Of a stretch of 41,879 nt of DNA, positions 34,424-41,879 are shown piece by piece (within the stretch, counting starts at the first letter, position 1; every line of letters begins with the position of its first letter). The DNA is from Deltaproteobacteria bacterium (lineage in GTDB: Bacteria; Desulfobacterota; Desulfomonilia; Desulfomonilales; Desulfomonilaceae). A program made the position numbers and the translations under genes. The notes under the pieces were generated by a model. It saw nothing but the letters and a program-made list of their open reading frames with translations. It was not told the DNA's origin and made no database searches. The stretch lies in assembly GCA_016875095.1 (NCBI GenBank), contig VGSG01000029.1:1-41879 (forward strand). Direction: 5' to 3'.

Positions 34424-36067
34424 ATGGAAACATGGACCATCCTGCTGGAAATATTGGAACTGCTGTCCGCAGCAATGGTTCTGGGAATCATATTCGAGCG
34501 GCTCGGCCAGAGTTCCATTTCAGGATATCTGATAGCCGGGACGCTCCTGGGGCCGGGGTTCCTCAATGTGGTCCAGAACCAACAAGTGGTGGACGGCCTC
34601 GCAGAGCTCGGAGTGGCTCTTCTTCTCTTCACCATAGGATTGGAATTCTCCTGGCAGCGCTTGAAGAGTTTTGGGGCGGTCGGGGTTGGCGGAGGCGCGC
34701 TCCAATTGACCCTCACGACTTTGGCGGCCGCCGCTATGGGATCGGCCTTGGGAATGCGATGGGACGTATCCCTGGCCGTGGGGCTTATGATCGGCCCAAG
34801 CAGCACCGCGTGTGTTTTGCGCGTGCTGCGTGACCGGAGTATGCTAGACGGCATTCACGGGCGGCACGCTCTGGGAATATTGCTGCTTCAGGATGCCGCA
34901 TTGGCGCCGCTTGTCCTTCTTATGGTTCTGCTGGGCGGTAAGGGTACGCCGGTCACGATCATTTTCGATTTTGCGGTGGTTGCAGGATCGGCCATAGGGC
35001 TTGTCGCCCTGTTCTATGCGCTCATCAATTATGCGTTTCCTAGACTGCTCTCGGCGGTAGTCGCGACCCGCAATCGAGAGCTTTTTGTCCTCATCGCCGC
35101 GACCACGAGTCTAGGCGCAGCTTGGGCGGCTCATGCCGTGAATCTATCTCCCGCGCTCGGAGCTTTTTTCGCAGGTATGATTCTGGCTGAATCGCCTTTC
35201 GCGACGCAGATTCGAGCTGACGTAACAAGCTTTCGGACTCTGTTTGTCACGGTCTTCTTTGCTTCGGTCGGTATGCTGGCCGACCTGCAATGGATAGGAT
35301 ACAACCTACTTCCCGTGCTAGCGCTTACGGCAGCTCTCATCGCAGGGAAGGCCGCCATCGTGTGGGCAGTCCTGATCGGCTTGCGTTCCACGGTCGGCAA
35401 TGCCTTGGCGACCGGCGTGACTCTGGCGCAAGTGGGAGAGTTCTCGTTTGTTCTCTCAGGCGTTGGCGCCGCACACGGGCTGATCGATCAGACTACGCTT
35501 CGGCTCTTGCTGTCCGCCACTGTCCTTTCTCTATTCATCACGCCTGCGCTGGTCATGTATGCGCCAAGGCTGGGGCGATTCCTTGACCGGACGCTCTCGG
35601 AAGCGCGCGAACCACTGCCGACAGGAGGCCGTGCCGAACTCGGTGAGCGCCCTGCCGAAGGGCACTTGATCGTCGTGGGTTTTGGGCCCGCGGGAGAGAA
35701 GGTCGCCGACGCGCTGAAGGAAGAGGGATTCCTTGTGCTGGTGTTGGATTTGAATCCGCGCCTCGTGGCTCAGGCTAAAGAGTTGGGCCTGTTTGCCGAG
35801 GTTGGTGACGCGTCTCTTGAGGCTACACTCACTCACGCGAACGTGGAGCGTGCGTTGGCCGTGGTTGTTACCCTGCCGGATCCTCACGCGGCCCACGACG
35901 TTATCGGCCAGGTTCGGTCCCTCGCGCCGAAAACACGGGTGTTCGCTCGGGCCCGTTGGAACCGTTACGTTGACACACTCAAGCACGCAGGAGCTGAAGT
36001 CTCTATGAGTGAAGAAGAACTGGTCGGTCGAGAACTCGGGGCTGAGGTGGTCTCTAGGCTTACGTGA
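34424..36067 (+). CDS. cation:proton antiporter, KefB/CPA2 type with TrkA-N
   Basis: A 547-residue protein. About 12 membrane helices carry GYLIAGTLLGPGFLNVV, LGVALLLFTIGLEFS and ALGAFFAGMILAESPF of the CPA2 exchangers. The C-terminal TrkA-N (RCK) domain has HLIVVGFGPAGEKVADALKE, the nucleotide-binding GxGxxG-like turn, and VLDLNPRLVAQA. It probably exchanges K+ or Na+ for protons under nucleotide control. The start at ATG 34424 has no strong SD. It ends 43 nt from the glgA stop, tail to tail, with a short CCGATC/GATCGG hairpin between. Confidence 0.93.
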   Translation: METWTILLEILELLSAAMVLGIIFERLGQSSISGYLIAGTLLGPGFLNVVQNQQVVDGLAELGVALLLFTIGLEFSWQRLKSFGAVGVGGGALQLTLTTLAAAAMGSALGMRWDVSLAVGLMIGPSSTACVLRVLRDRSMLDGIHGRHALGILLLQDAALAPLVLLMVLLGGKGTPVTIIFDFAVVAGSAIGLVALFYALINYAFPRLLSAVVATRNRELFVLIAATTSLGAAWAAHAVNLSPALGAFFAGMILAESPFATQIRADVTSFRTLFVTVFFASVGMLADLQWIGYNLLPVLALTAALIAGKAAIVWAVLIGLRSTVGNALATGVTLAQVGEFSFVLSGVGAAHGLIDQTTLRLLLSATVLSLFITPALVMYAPRLGRFLDRTLSEAREPLPTGGRAELGERPAEGHLIVVGFGPAGEKVADALKEEGFLVLVLDLNPRLVAQAKELGLFAEVGDASLEATLTHANVERALAVVVTLPDPHAAHDVIGQVRSLAPKTRVFARARWNRYVDTLKHAGAEVSMSEEELVGRELGAEVVSRLT

Positions 36068-36109
36068 CGGATCGAGTCCGATCGCTGACCGAAGATCGGC
36101 GCGGCCGCG

Positions 36110-37585
36110 CTAACGGGCGGCGAGCATGGCTCTTCGATTCGCCAGAGCTTTCTCGTAGAGTTTCTTGTATTCTGCGGCGGAGCGACTCCACGAGAAATCT
36201 TTTTCGATCGCCCGCGCGACAAGTCTCTTCCACGCGTCTTGGTCCTGCCGATACAGCGTGATTGCCTTTAAGAGAGCATGTTCGAAGGCCGCGACCTCCG
36301 GCGGATAAAACTTGAATCCGGTGCCTCGGTCTTCATGGCGGTTGTATTCCTCAACGGTGTCGTTGAGCCCTCCGGTGGCCCTCACCACAGGGATCGCGCC
36401 GTACTTGAGGCCGTAGAGCTGATTCAAGCCGCAAGGCTCGTACCTGGAGGGCACGACCACGATGTCAGCGGCCGCGAATATTCTGTGAGCCAGATCCATG
36501 TCGTACGTGAGGAAAACCCTTACGTGATGGGGATACTGTTTGGCTAATTCCTGAAAGACGCGATGGTAGCGCTCATCTCCGGCGCCCAGCAGGGCTAGTT
36601 GCACGTTCTGGTCCACAAGACCCGGAATCGCGGCTTCCAAGAGGTCGATTCCCTTCTGGTTTGAAAGCCGGCTCACGGTGCCGATCAGCGGTACGTGCGG
36701 ATTGACAGGCAAGTTCGCAAACTTCTGGAATTGCGCCTTACACGCAGTCTTTCCCGAAAGATCCTCGTGGTTGAAGTTAGCTGGAATGAGAGGATCGGTT
36801 GCGGGATTCCATACGGAATAGTCCACTCCATTGAGAATGCCTGTGAGATGGGAAGCCTTGTCCTGGAGCACACCCTCCAGCCCGAATCCGAACTCGCCGG
36901 TCAGTATTTCGTTTCGGTATCCGGGGGAAACGGTATTCACTTCGTCCACGAAGACTATTCCGCTCTTAAGGAAGTTGAGCTGGCCGTAGAACTCCATCTG
37001 GTCCGGGTTGAACAGCTCCCAGCCGAGCCCGACCATAGGCATATTCCCCTGACCGAAGATCCCTTGGAATCCCAGATTGTGAATGGTCAGCACAGATGCG
37101 CTTTCTTCGAAGAGTTCCTCTCCCGCGTAGAGTGTGCGCAGGTACACAGGCGCTAGAGCTGCTTGCCAGTCATGCGAGTGAAACAGGTCGTACTTGATCT
37201 TGCCGGTGAGGGCCATTTCGAACGCGGCGCGCGTGAGGAAAACAAACCGCTCCGAATTGTCCTCGTAATCGCCTCCCGGACCTCCATAGAGACCCTCTCT
37301 GTTAAAGTAAGCGTCATTCTCGACAAACAGGTAGCGCACTCCCCGGTCGTCACGCAGCTCCCAGATCGGAGCAGCCACGCTGGTGGCGTTTAAGTGCACG
37401 GAAACCTGCGAGCCCATTCGGGTAATGGGCCATCTATCGGGTGTGATATGCCGGTATTTCGGGAGCGCCACGTCGACTTCGATTCCTTGACGCACCAGTT
37501 CCGCGGGGAGCGCGGAGAGCACCTCCCCAAGCCCCCCTGTCTGAGCGAAAGGCGTTGCCTCTGATGTAATCATGAGGACTTTCAC
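36110..37585 (-). CDS. glgA: glycogen synthase (ADP-glucose)
   Basis: A 491-residue GT-B enzyme, GTG 37585 with GGAGG 9 nt upstream. The N-terminal MITSEATPFAQTGGLGEVLSA contains the KTGGL-like ADP-glucose site, in which the Lys is Gln. Later YDLFHSHDWQAAL, EFGFGLEGVL, SRLSNQKGIDLL and the C-terminal SRYEPCGLNQLYGLKYG. It elongates alpha-1,4-glucan from ADP-glucose. The Gln for Lys is a visible deviation and may shift donor preference. No other glg gene is in the window. Confidence 0.95.
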   Translation of the reverse strand: MKVLMITSEATPFAQTGGLGEVLSALPAELVRQGIEVDVALPKYRHITPDRWPITRMGSQVSVHLNATSVAAPIWELRDDRGVRYLFVENDAYFNREGLYGGPGGDYEDNSERFVFLTRAAFEMALTGKIKYDLFHSHDWQAALAPVYLRTLYAGEELFEESASVLTIHNLGFQGIFGQGNMPMVGLGWELFNPDQMEFYGQLNFLKSGIVFVDEVNTVSPGYRNEILTGEFGFGLEGVLQDKASHLTGILNGVDYSVWNPATDPLIPANFNHEDLSGKTACKAQFQKFANLPVNPHVPLIGTVSRLSNQKGIDLLEAAIPGLVDQNVQLALLGAGDERYHRVFQELAKQYPHHVRVFLTYDMDLAHRIFAAADIVVVPSRYEPCGLNQLYGLKYGAIPVVRATGGLNDTVEEYNRHEDRGTGFKFYPPEVAAFEHALLKAITLYRQDQDAWKRLVARAIEKDFSWSRSAAEYKKLYEKALANRRAMLAAR

Positions 37586-37910
37586 GCGTCATGACCTCCA
37601 CAATTGCGAGCGCTTGCTCAGGGGAAGCCCCCCAAAGACAACCGGCCGTATCGCTGAGCAATCAAAGTCTGCCCTCGCGCGCCCACGGAGCCGCCTACGC
37701 GACATCCGGCGAGGAAAAGTCATCCCGATCTCCCAGCCCCACACGCTGCAAGGGTCATCCGCAAAACGACTGATTCCCCGTCTCCCAGCCGACACACGCC
37801 TCAGGGGAAGATACCGGAAGTCGGCGGCGCCAACGCGCGTCGCTCATTCAATTATCGCAAATTATGGCGCTTTCCGATACCCTGAAATAACGAACAACGA
37901 TCAAAACACG
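37586..37910. other. 325-nt intergenic region, no gene recognised
   Basis: A plus-strand reading (37572-37952) overlaps the glgA start and the leuD end and is not credible. No hairpin or RNA feature was recognised. Confidence 0.45.
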
Positions 37911-38453
37911 TCACCGACTGCCCTTCCCAGGCTCTTTGTTCGAGGGGTCTAAGGGGCCACATGCCACGCTTCTCTTCTGGAGATGCGCAATCAAGCCTCC
38001 GTTGCGCAGCAGCTCGGCCATGAAGGGCGGGACAGGCGATACCCGAAACTCCTGACCGGTCGCGATGTTTCTGATGAGACCTTGGTCTGTGTCCACATCG
38101 AGCGCTTCACCCTCTAACACAGCGGCAGCCGCTTCGGGCGCTTCCAGGATGAGAAGCCCCATGTTGAAGGCATTCCGAAAGAAGATCCTGGCAAAGCTCC
38201 TGGCTATGACGCAGGCCACTCCCGCGGTTCGAATGGCTACCGGAGCGTGCTCGCGGGACGAGCCGCAGCCAAAGTTCTTCCCAGCCACAATGATATCTCC
38301 AGGCTTAACCTTTGAGGGAAACGTAGGATCAATGCCTTCCATCACGTGCCGGCCAAGTTCGGACAGGTCCGCCAGGCTCAGGTACCGTGCAGGGATGATC
38401 TCGTCCGTATTGACGTCGTCACCGAATTTCCATACTCTGCCTCTGAATTTCAT
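37911..38453 (-). CDS. leuD: 3-isopropylmalate dehydratase small subunit
   Basis: A 180-residue protein. DDVNTDEIIPARYL and GKNFGCGSSREHAPVAIRTA are the aconitase swivel-domain hallmarks, and VIARSFARIFFRNAFNMGL follows. This is the short bacterial/archaeal LeuD/HacB form that pairs with a separate LeuC. It isomerises isopropylmalate in leucine synthesis, or a homologue in a related pathway. No leuC or other leu gene is visible here; the partner would lie elsewhere. Confidence 0.92.
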   Translation of the reverse strand: MKFRGRVWKFGDDVNTDEIIPARYLSLADLSELGRHVMEGIDPTFPSKVKPGDIIVAGKNFGCGSSREHAPVAIRTAGVACVIARSFARIFFRNAFNMGLLILEAPEAAAAVLEGEALDVDTDQGLIRNIATGQEFRVSPVPPFMAELLRNGGLIAHLQKRSVACGPLDPSNKEPGKGSR

Positions 38454-38548
38454 GCCATACCGCCCAACGGCATTCCCGTTCGTTCCAGCCCCATTGTTGT
38501 GGCGCCATTGAATCCAGGTTGCAAGAACCCTCTGGTTTCGCTAGTCCC

Positions 38549-38577
38549 TTGACTTACGAAGCAGTGGAGGATAGGCT
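38549..38577 (+). promoter_or_regulatory. weak promoter candidate for the third HU gene
   Basis: TTGACT (38549-38554), a 17-nt spacer, TAGGCT (38572-38577). The -10 is poor. It lies about 90 nt before ATG 38666. Confidence 0.25.
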
Positions 38578-38665
38578 CATGATTTACGCAAGCTTTTTCT
38601 TTCCCGTGACATCCTTGGCTGAGGGGGCTCGCGTAAGGATGCGCACGACTTGGGGGCACGGACTC

Positions 38666-38947
38666 ATGAACAAATCTGACCTGATCAAGTCACTGGCGGC
38701 GGAATACAGTCTCCCGCTGCGAAAAGCGGAAGAAATAGTGGCCAAAGTATTCGACACCATGTACGATGCCCTTAAGTACGGCGACCGTATAGAGATTCGG
38801 GGGTTCGGTTCCTTCACCGTAAAGAAATACGATGGTTATACGGGGCGAAACCCCAAGACCGGCGCACAGATTCACGTTGAAGCCAAGAGACTCCCCTTCT
38901 TCAAGGCCGGCAAGAACCTCCTGGAACAGCTCAACAGCGACTCGTGA
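38666..38947 (+). CDS. HU/IHF-family DNA-binding protein
   Basis: ATG 38666 gives 93 residues, MNKSDLIKSLAAEYSLPLRK. The arm is GFGSFTVKKYDGYTGRNPKT. The in-frame upstream reading from 38519 lacks SD support. It is the close paralogue of the HU/IHF protein at 13070-13351 and differs mainly in the first helix and the C-terminus (EQLNSDS). It is expressed divergently from leuD. It could be IHF-beta-like; the partner subunit is not decided from sequence. Confidence 0.93.
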   Translation: MNKSDLIKSLAAEYSLPLRKAEEIVAKVFDTMYDALKYGDRIEIRGFGSFTVKKYDGYTGRNPKTGAQIHVEAKRLPFFKAGKNLLEQLNSDS

Positions 38948-38997
38948 TTCCAGCCAAGCTCGCAACTCGGTTATGCCCGCTCACGGGTGATCGACCG

Positions 38998-39246
38998 TCA
39001 GTTCCCCTTGCGTTTGTCCTTGTTGTTCCACGGGCCGGACAGATCCCGAGACCGATCGGGCTGGTGCTTTGTTTTGCACGCGACGGCGCATTGCGCGTTC
39101 AGGCTCGGCTCAAAGAGCCTGCTGAAGTTCGCGTTGCATTGATCTAAGCAAGATTTCAGAGCGTAGTCACCAAAGAAATCCGCCCAAGCGGGAAACACGG
39201 ACACCCAGAGAAGCGCGACGACCAATATGGGGATCACCTTGCTCAT
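38998..39246 (-). CDS. small exported protein with twin CX3C motif
   Basis: ATG 39246 gives 82 residues; a longer reading to 39471 would put the signal peptide inside the protein. MSKVIPILVVALLWVSVFPAW then ADFFGDYALKSC is a typical signal peptide with an A-x-A-like cut. The mature part has CLDQC and CAVAC, two CX3C pairs 15 residues apart, the layout of helical-hairpin disulfide proteins. The C-terminus is basic. No family was recognised. No good SD is seen, so confidence is moderate. It lies between the HU gene and a pilT remnant. Confidence 0.55.
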   Translation of the reverse strand: MSKVIPILVVALLWVSVFPAWADFFGDYALKSCLDQCNANFSRLFEPSLNAQCAVACKTKHQPDRSRDLSGPWNNKDKRKGN

Positions 39247-39436
39247 GCCATAAACATATTCATCTACAGACAAGGTGTCATCATTAAGCGCGTTGAGATC
39301 GATACCGGCGCGCGGCCAAGTCCCGCGGGCTCCGTTTTGACCGCGGTGCGGGCGCGCTCTGCGATGGCTTGATTCAACAATGATTTTTTCACCGGGCGCA
39401 AGCGTTGCGCGCGGGATAAGACCGGCGGCGGTTCTT

Positions 39437-39863
39437 TTATTCCAAGATCGGGTCCGCGCACTGATCGGCAAAAAGCGACTTGTCCATCGCCTTGAAGTAC
39501 GCTGCTTCAGGCGTGATCCGTCCTTGATTGACCAGTTTTTGGAGCGCCTAGTCCATTGTCTGCATGCCTTCGGCGCTTCCGGTTTGAATGATAGAGTGGA
39601 CCTGAGCCAATTTCGACTGCCTGATCATGTTCCCTACAGCCGGCGAACACAGCAGTATCTCCACTGCCGCGCATCTCCCTTTTCCATCGGCCGTTTCGAG
39701 CAGTTGCTGGGAGAGAATGGCTTTAACGCTATCGCTGAGCATGGTTCGTATCTGATTCCGCCTATTGGCGGAGAACACGTTAATTATTCGATCTATGGTT
39801 TTGACCGCGGAATTCGTGTGCAGGGCGCCAAACCAGCGAAGCCCTTCTCCGCCCCTGGAACGC
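39437..39863 (-). pseudogene. pilT: pilT C-terminal remnant with in-frame amber codon
   Basis: The minus strand encodes ALHTNSAVKTIDRIINVF.., ending ..IIQTGSAEGMQTMD, clearly the C-terminal half of PilT, the retraction ATPase of type IV pili. The next codon is TAG (39548-39550) where PilT has Gln (MQTMDQ). After it the frame reads ALQKLVNQGRITPEAAYF to a TAA at 39437. The N-terminal half, with the Walker A motif, is absent; upstream sequence joins the REC gene region. So it is a double-damaged pseudogene: a deletion plus a nonsense change. Confidence 0.85.
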
Positions 39864-39941
39864 GGAAACAATCCCAACGAGGGCGATGATTCTCAGAGGG
39901 GGGATCGCGCCAAATGCGGCTGATCTCGATACGCGCCGCGT

Positions 39942-41597
39942 TCAACGGCGGCGAGAAGGGCTGGGTGGCAGCATGTCCCAAAGGCTCATCTCTAACTGAG
40001 AACGAGAATCGACTGGAGACTCGTCCGGCATCTGACGGATCTTCCGAAATTCTTCACTCACGCTGACAAAAGCATCCACGAGATCGGGGTCGAATTGCTT
40101 GCCTCGTTTCTCAATGATCAAAGCACACGCTTCCTCATGGGAGAAGGCTCTTTTGTAGCGCCTCTCGCTCGTGAGCGCGTCGTACACGTCCGCGACGGCC
40201 ACGATACGGGCCGGCAGGGGAATGTTGTCCCGCGTGCGCCCTTCCGGGTACCCTCCTCCATCCCAGTGCTCATGATGATAATACGCGATGTCTCGGGCCA
40301 TAGAAAGGAAGCCTTCTTCCCCGGTTTCCCTTGTCGCTTCCTCAAGGGATCGGCCTCCCAGGGTAGTGTGGCTTTTCATAACCTCGTATTCTTCGCTGCC
40401 GAATCGTCCGCTATTAAACAGTATGGTGTCGGGAAGGCCGACCTTTCCGATGTCGTGGAGAATGGAGGATTGCGCAAGATCTTCGATGAACCGGTCGGTC
40501 ATGACCTCGCGGAACTCCTGACGCGACCGAAGGTGTCGACACAGAGAAAGGCAGTACTGCTTGAGGCGGTGGAGATGGAACGCGGTCTCCCCGTCACGGG
40601 ACTCGGCCAGCTTGGCCAATGCAAAGATGGACGATTCCTGCATCCTCTTGATGCGACGATAGGATTCGCTCAATTGCTCCAGCAATTGCTCTTCGGCGGT
40701 CACGTCCTGCCCCAGACCCAGGATGCCCCTCACTTCACCAGTGGCATCCAGCATGGGGGAAATGTGCAGCGAAATCGTGAGCACGCGGCCATCCTTGGCC
40801 CGTTGGCGCACCTTGGCCTGCACCGCGCCCGCCTTGTCCCTCATCATCGAACGGAGGCGCTCCACCAAAGCTAAGTTAGGACTGTCCGCAACATAGAGCT
40901 GGGTTATGGAAGAGCCTATCATTTCCTCCGCGGAATACCCGAACAGCTTCTCCGCGCCGGAATTCCAGAAGAGCACGTTTTGGTCGAAGTCTGTCAGAAT
41001 GATCGAAACGCCGGCCGAGCTATTAAGAATGCCTCTCAGAAAGTCGTTGGTTTGGGCCAGTTCTCGAGTGCGCGCCTCGATCTCGCTTTCCAACAAGCGC
41101 GTATGTTCCTTTTCGAACCGCCGAAGCCTAACGTGTTCCATCGCCCGGCGCGCCGCCTTGAGCAGAAGCTCGGGATTGATCGGTTTTTGGATGAGATCGA
41201 ATGCGCCTTGCCGAAGCGCCCTGATCGCGGTTTCCAGATCTCCATGACCTGTCACAACCACAACCGGTATCAGTGGATCGATTTCCCGAACGCGCCGCAA
41301 GACCTCCAATCCGTCTGCGCCCGGCATCCGCAAATCAGTGATTACCAGGCTCTGACGCTCCGGATCAAACGACAGCAAGCCTTCCTCTCCGCTCTTCGCG
41401 GTAAGAACCCTGTGCCCGCTCATCTCCAGGAGTTCCTTCAAGAGCTCCCTGGGCACGTCCTCATCGTCAATCACTAGTACGGAGTCAAGACTCACGGCGT
41501 TGTCAACCATCCTTGAATTCGTGATGACCACCGCGGCAGAAGTTCCAGAAAGACGGTCCGAAGGGCGTGCAAGCCCTTCTTGCAGCTCGCGCTCCAA
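39942..41597 (-). CDS. REC-PAS-HD-GYP response regulator
   Basis: A 551-residue protein (or 522 from ATG 41510, where MVDNAVSLDSVLVIDDEDVP begins). The receiver domain is phosphorylated at D88 (VITDLRMPG), with KP at IQKPINP. PAS motif: ILTDFDQNVLFWNSGAEKLF. The HD-GYP domain has HDIGK at about 380 and HHEHWDGGGYPEG at about 439, so the metal and GYP sites are present. It should hydrolyse cyclic-di-GMP (or a related dinucleotide) under phosphorylation control, linking to motility or biofilm. No partner kinase is visible. A remnant pilT lies just downstream, and a PAS input suggests redox or small-molecule sensing. Confidence 0.94.
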   Translation of the reverse strand: MERELQEGLARPSDRLSGTSAAVVITNSRMVDNAVSLDSVLVIDDEDVPRELLKELLEMSGHRVLTAKSGEEGLLSFDPERQSLVITDLRMPGADGLEVLRRVREIDPLIPVVVVTGHGDLETAIRALRQGAFDLIQKPINPELLLKAARRAMEHVRLRRFEKEHTRLLESEIEARTRELAQTNDFLRGILNSSAGVSIILTDFDQNVLFWNSGAEKLFGYSAEEMIGSSITQLYVADSPNLALVERLRSMMRDKAGAVQAKVRQRAKDGRVLTISLHISPMLDATGEVRGILGLGQDVTAEEQLLEQLSESYRRIKRMQESSIFALAKLAESRDGETAFHLHRLKQYCLSLCRHLRSRQEFREVMTDRFIEDLAQSSILHDIGKVGLPDTILFNSGRFGSEEYEVMKSHTTLGGRSLEEATRETGEEGFLSMARDIAYYHHEHWDGGGYPEGRTRDNIPLPARIVAVADVYDALTSERRYKRAFSHEEACALIIEKRGKQFDPDLVDAFVSVSEEFRKIRQMPDESPVDSRSQLEMSLWDMLPPSPSRRR

Positions 41598-41879
41598 GAT
41601 CGCTACAGAGCGCTGCTCATCCTTTCAATTCACCCCCACTTTCTGCCTGGCAAATCGCTGCTCACCCCACCCCAGTAGGCAGGTTTCTTGACCGGCGCAA
41701 TAAAGTTCGATTTCCAATTCTAAGACCAACGCTACTTTCTGTCAACGATCACCACCCTATTTGGCTCCAGAAGCCATTCCTCTCTTTCGGTCCATATGGC
41801 GAACAATCGATCGGAAACCGACGCTGCGCGGCTTGAGAGGCGCCCGCAATCTCCAGCTCTTGAAACCGGTTCACACGGG
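41598..41879. other. right-end stretch, no gene recognised
   Basis: No ORF with SD or family features was seen. It includes the presumed promoter zone of the REC gene. Confidence 0.4.

Noticed and set aside
36101-36110. Palindromic GC run between antiporter and glgA
   Set aside because: Short GC palindrome of the NotI type, expected in GC-rich DNA.
1-41879. CRISPR array
   Set aside because: No regularly spaced repeats of 24-40 nt were seen in the window.

Overview
The window reads as a piece of a mesophilic, moderately GC-rich Desulfobacterota (old Deltaproteobacteria) type chromosome. This is inferred from the gene mix: an HflX with a long N-terminal extension, several HU/IHF paralogues, a small DUF2905-type membrane protein, an HD-GYP response regulator, and an IscS resembling the PLP-lysine-less IscS of Archaeoglobus. 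No rRNA or marker gene fixes the species.

Region 1 (1-9626) is accessory DNA abutting the 3' end of a tRNA-Thr(CGU) gene on the minus strand. It holds the start of a large SNF2-class helicase that runs off the left edge, a complete IS21-type element (istA/istB, 2750-5190) that cuts a small replication-type ORF, and an excisionase-like HTH protein. It also holds a NYN-domain nuclease candidate, a compact translationally coupled cassette of small genes (7062-8129), and a two-gene unit of a 54-residue protein plus a GNAT acetyltransferase that looks like a toxin-antitoxin pair. Short direct repeats sit just inside the tRNA 3' end. The picture is a decayed genomic island at a tRNA gene, but no integrase or second att copy was seen.

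Region 2 (9627-25134) is core-like. It holds a site-2 protease, a GspE/PilB secretion ATPase, two adjacent HU-type genes with a strong promoter, a dynamin-like GTPase, a two-domain M16 protease, HflX and a TVP38-type membrane protein overlapping by one base, a flavodoxin-type protein, a HAD phosphatase and argJ (ATGA overlap).

Region 3 (25220-28418) carries iscU and iscS on the minus strand. The IscS has Ser where the PLP lysine should be, Asp for the preceding His and Ala for the pocket Gln, but keeps the catalytic Cys loop. Its IscU partner has a five-cysteine tail. Together they suggest an Fe-S scaffold complex without desulfurase activity. An HD-domain protein is divergently transcribed.

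Region 4 (28683-33588) holds a sulfotransferase, a DUF2905 protein, and a carbamoyltransferase/polysaccharide-deacetylase operon, probably for decorating a cell-surface or secreted glycan.

Region 5 (33589-41879) holds a TerB-like small protein, a KefB-type antiporter with a TrkA-N domain, glycogen synthase, leuD, a third HU/IHF gene, a small secreted twin-CX3C protein, a pilT remnant with an internal amber codon, and an REC-PAS-HD-GYP regulator.
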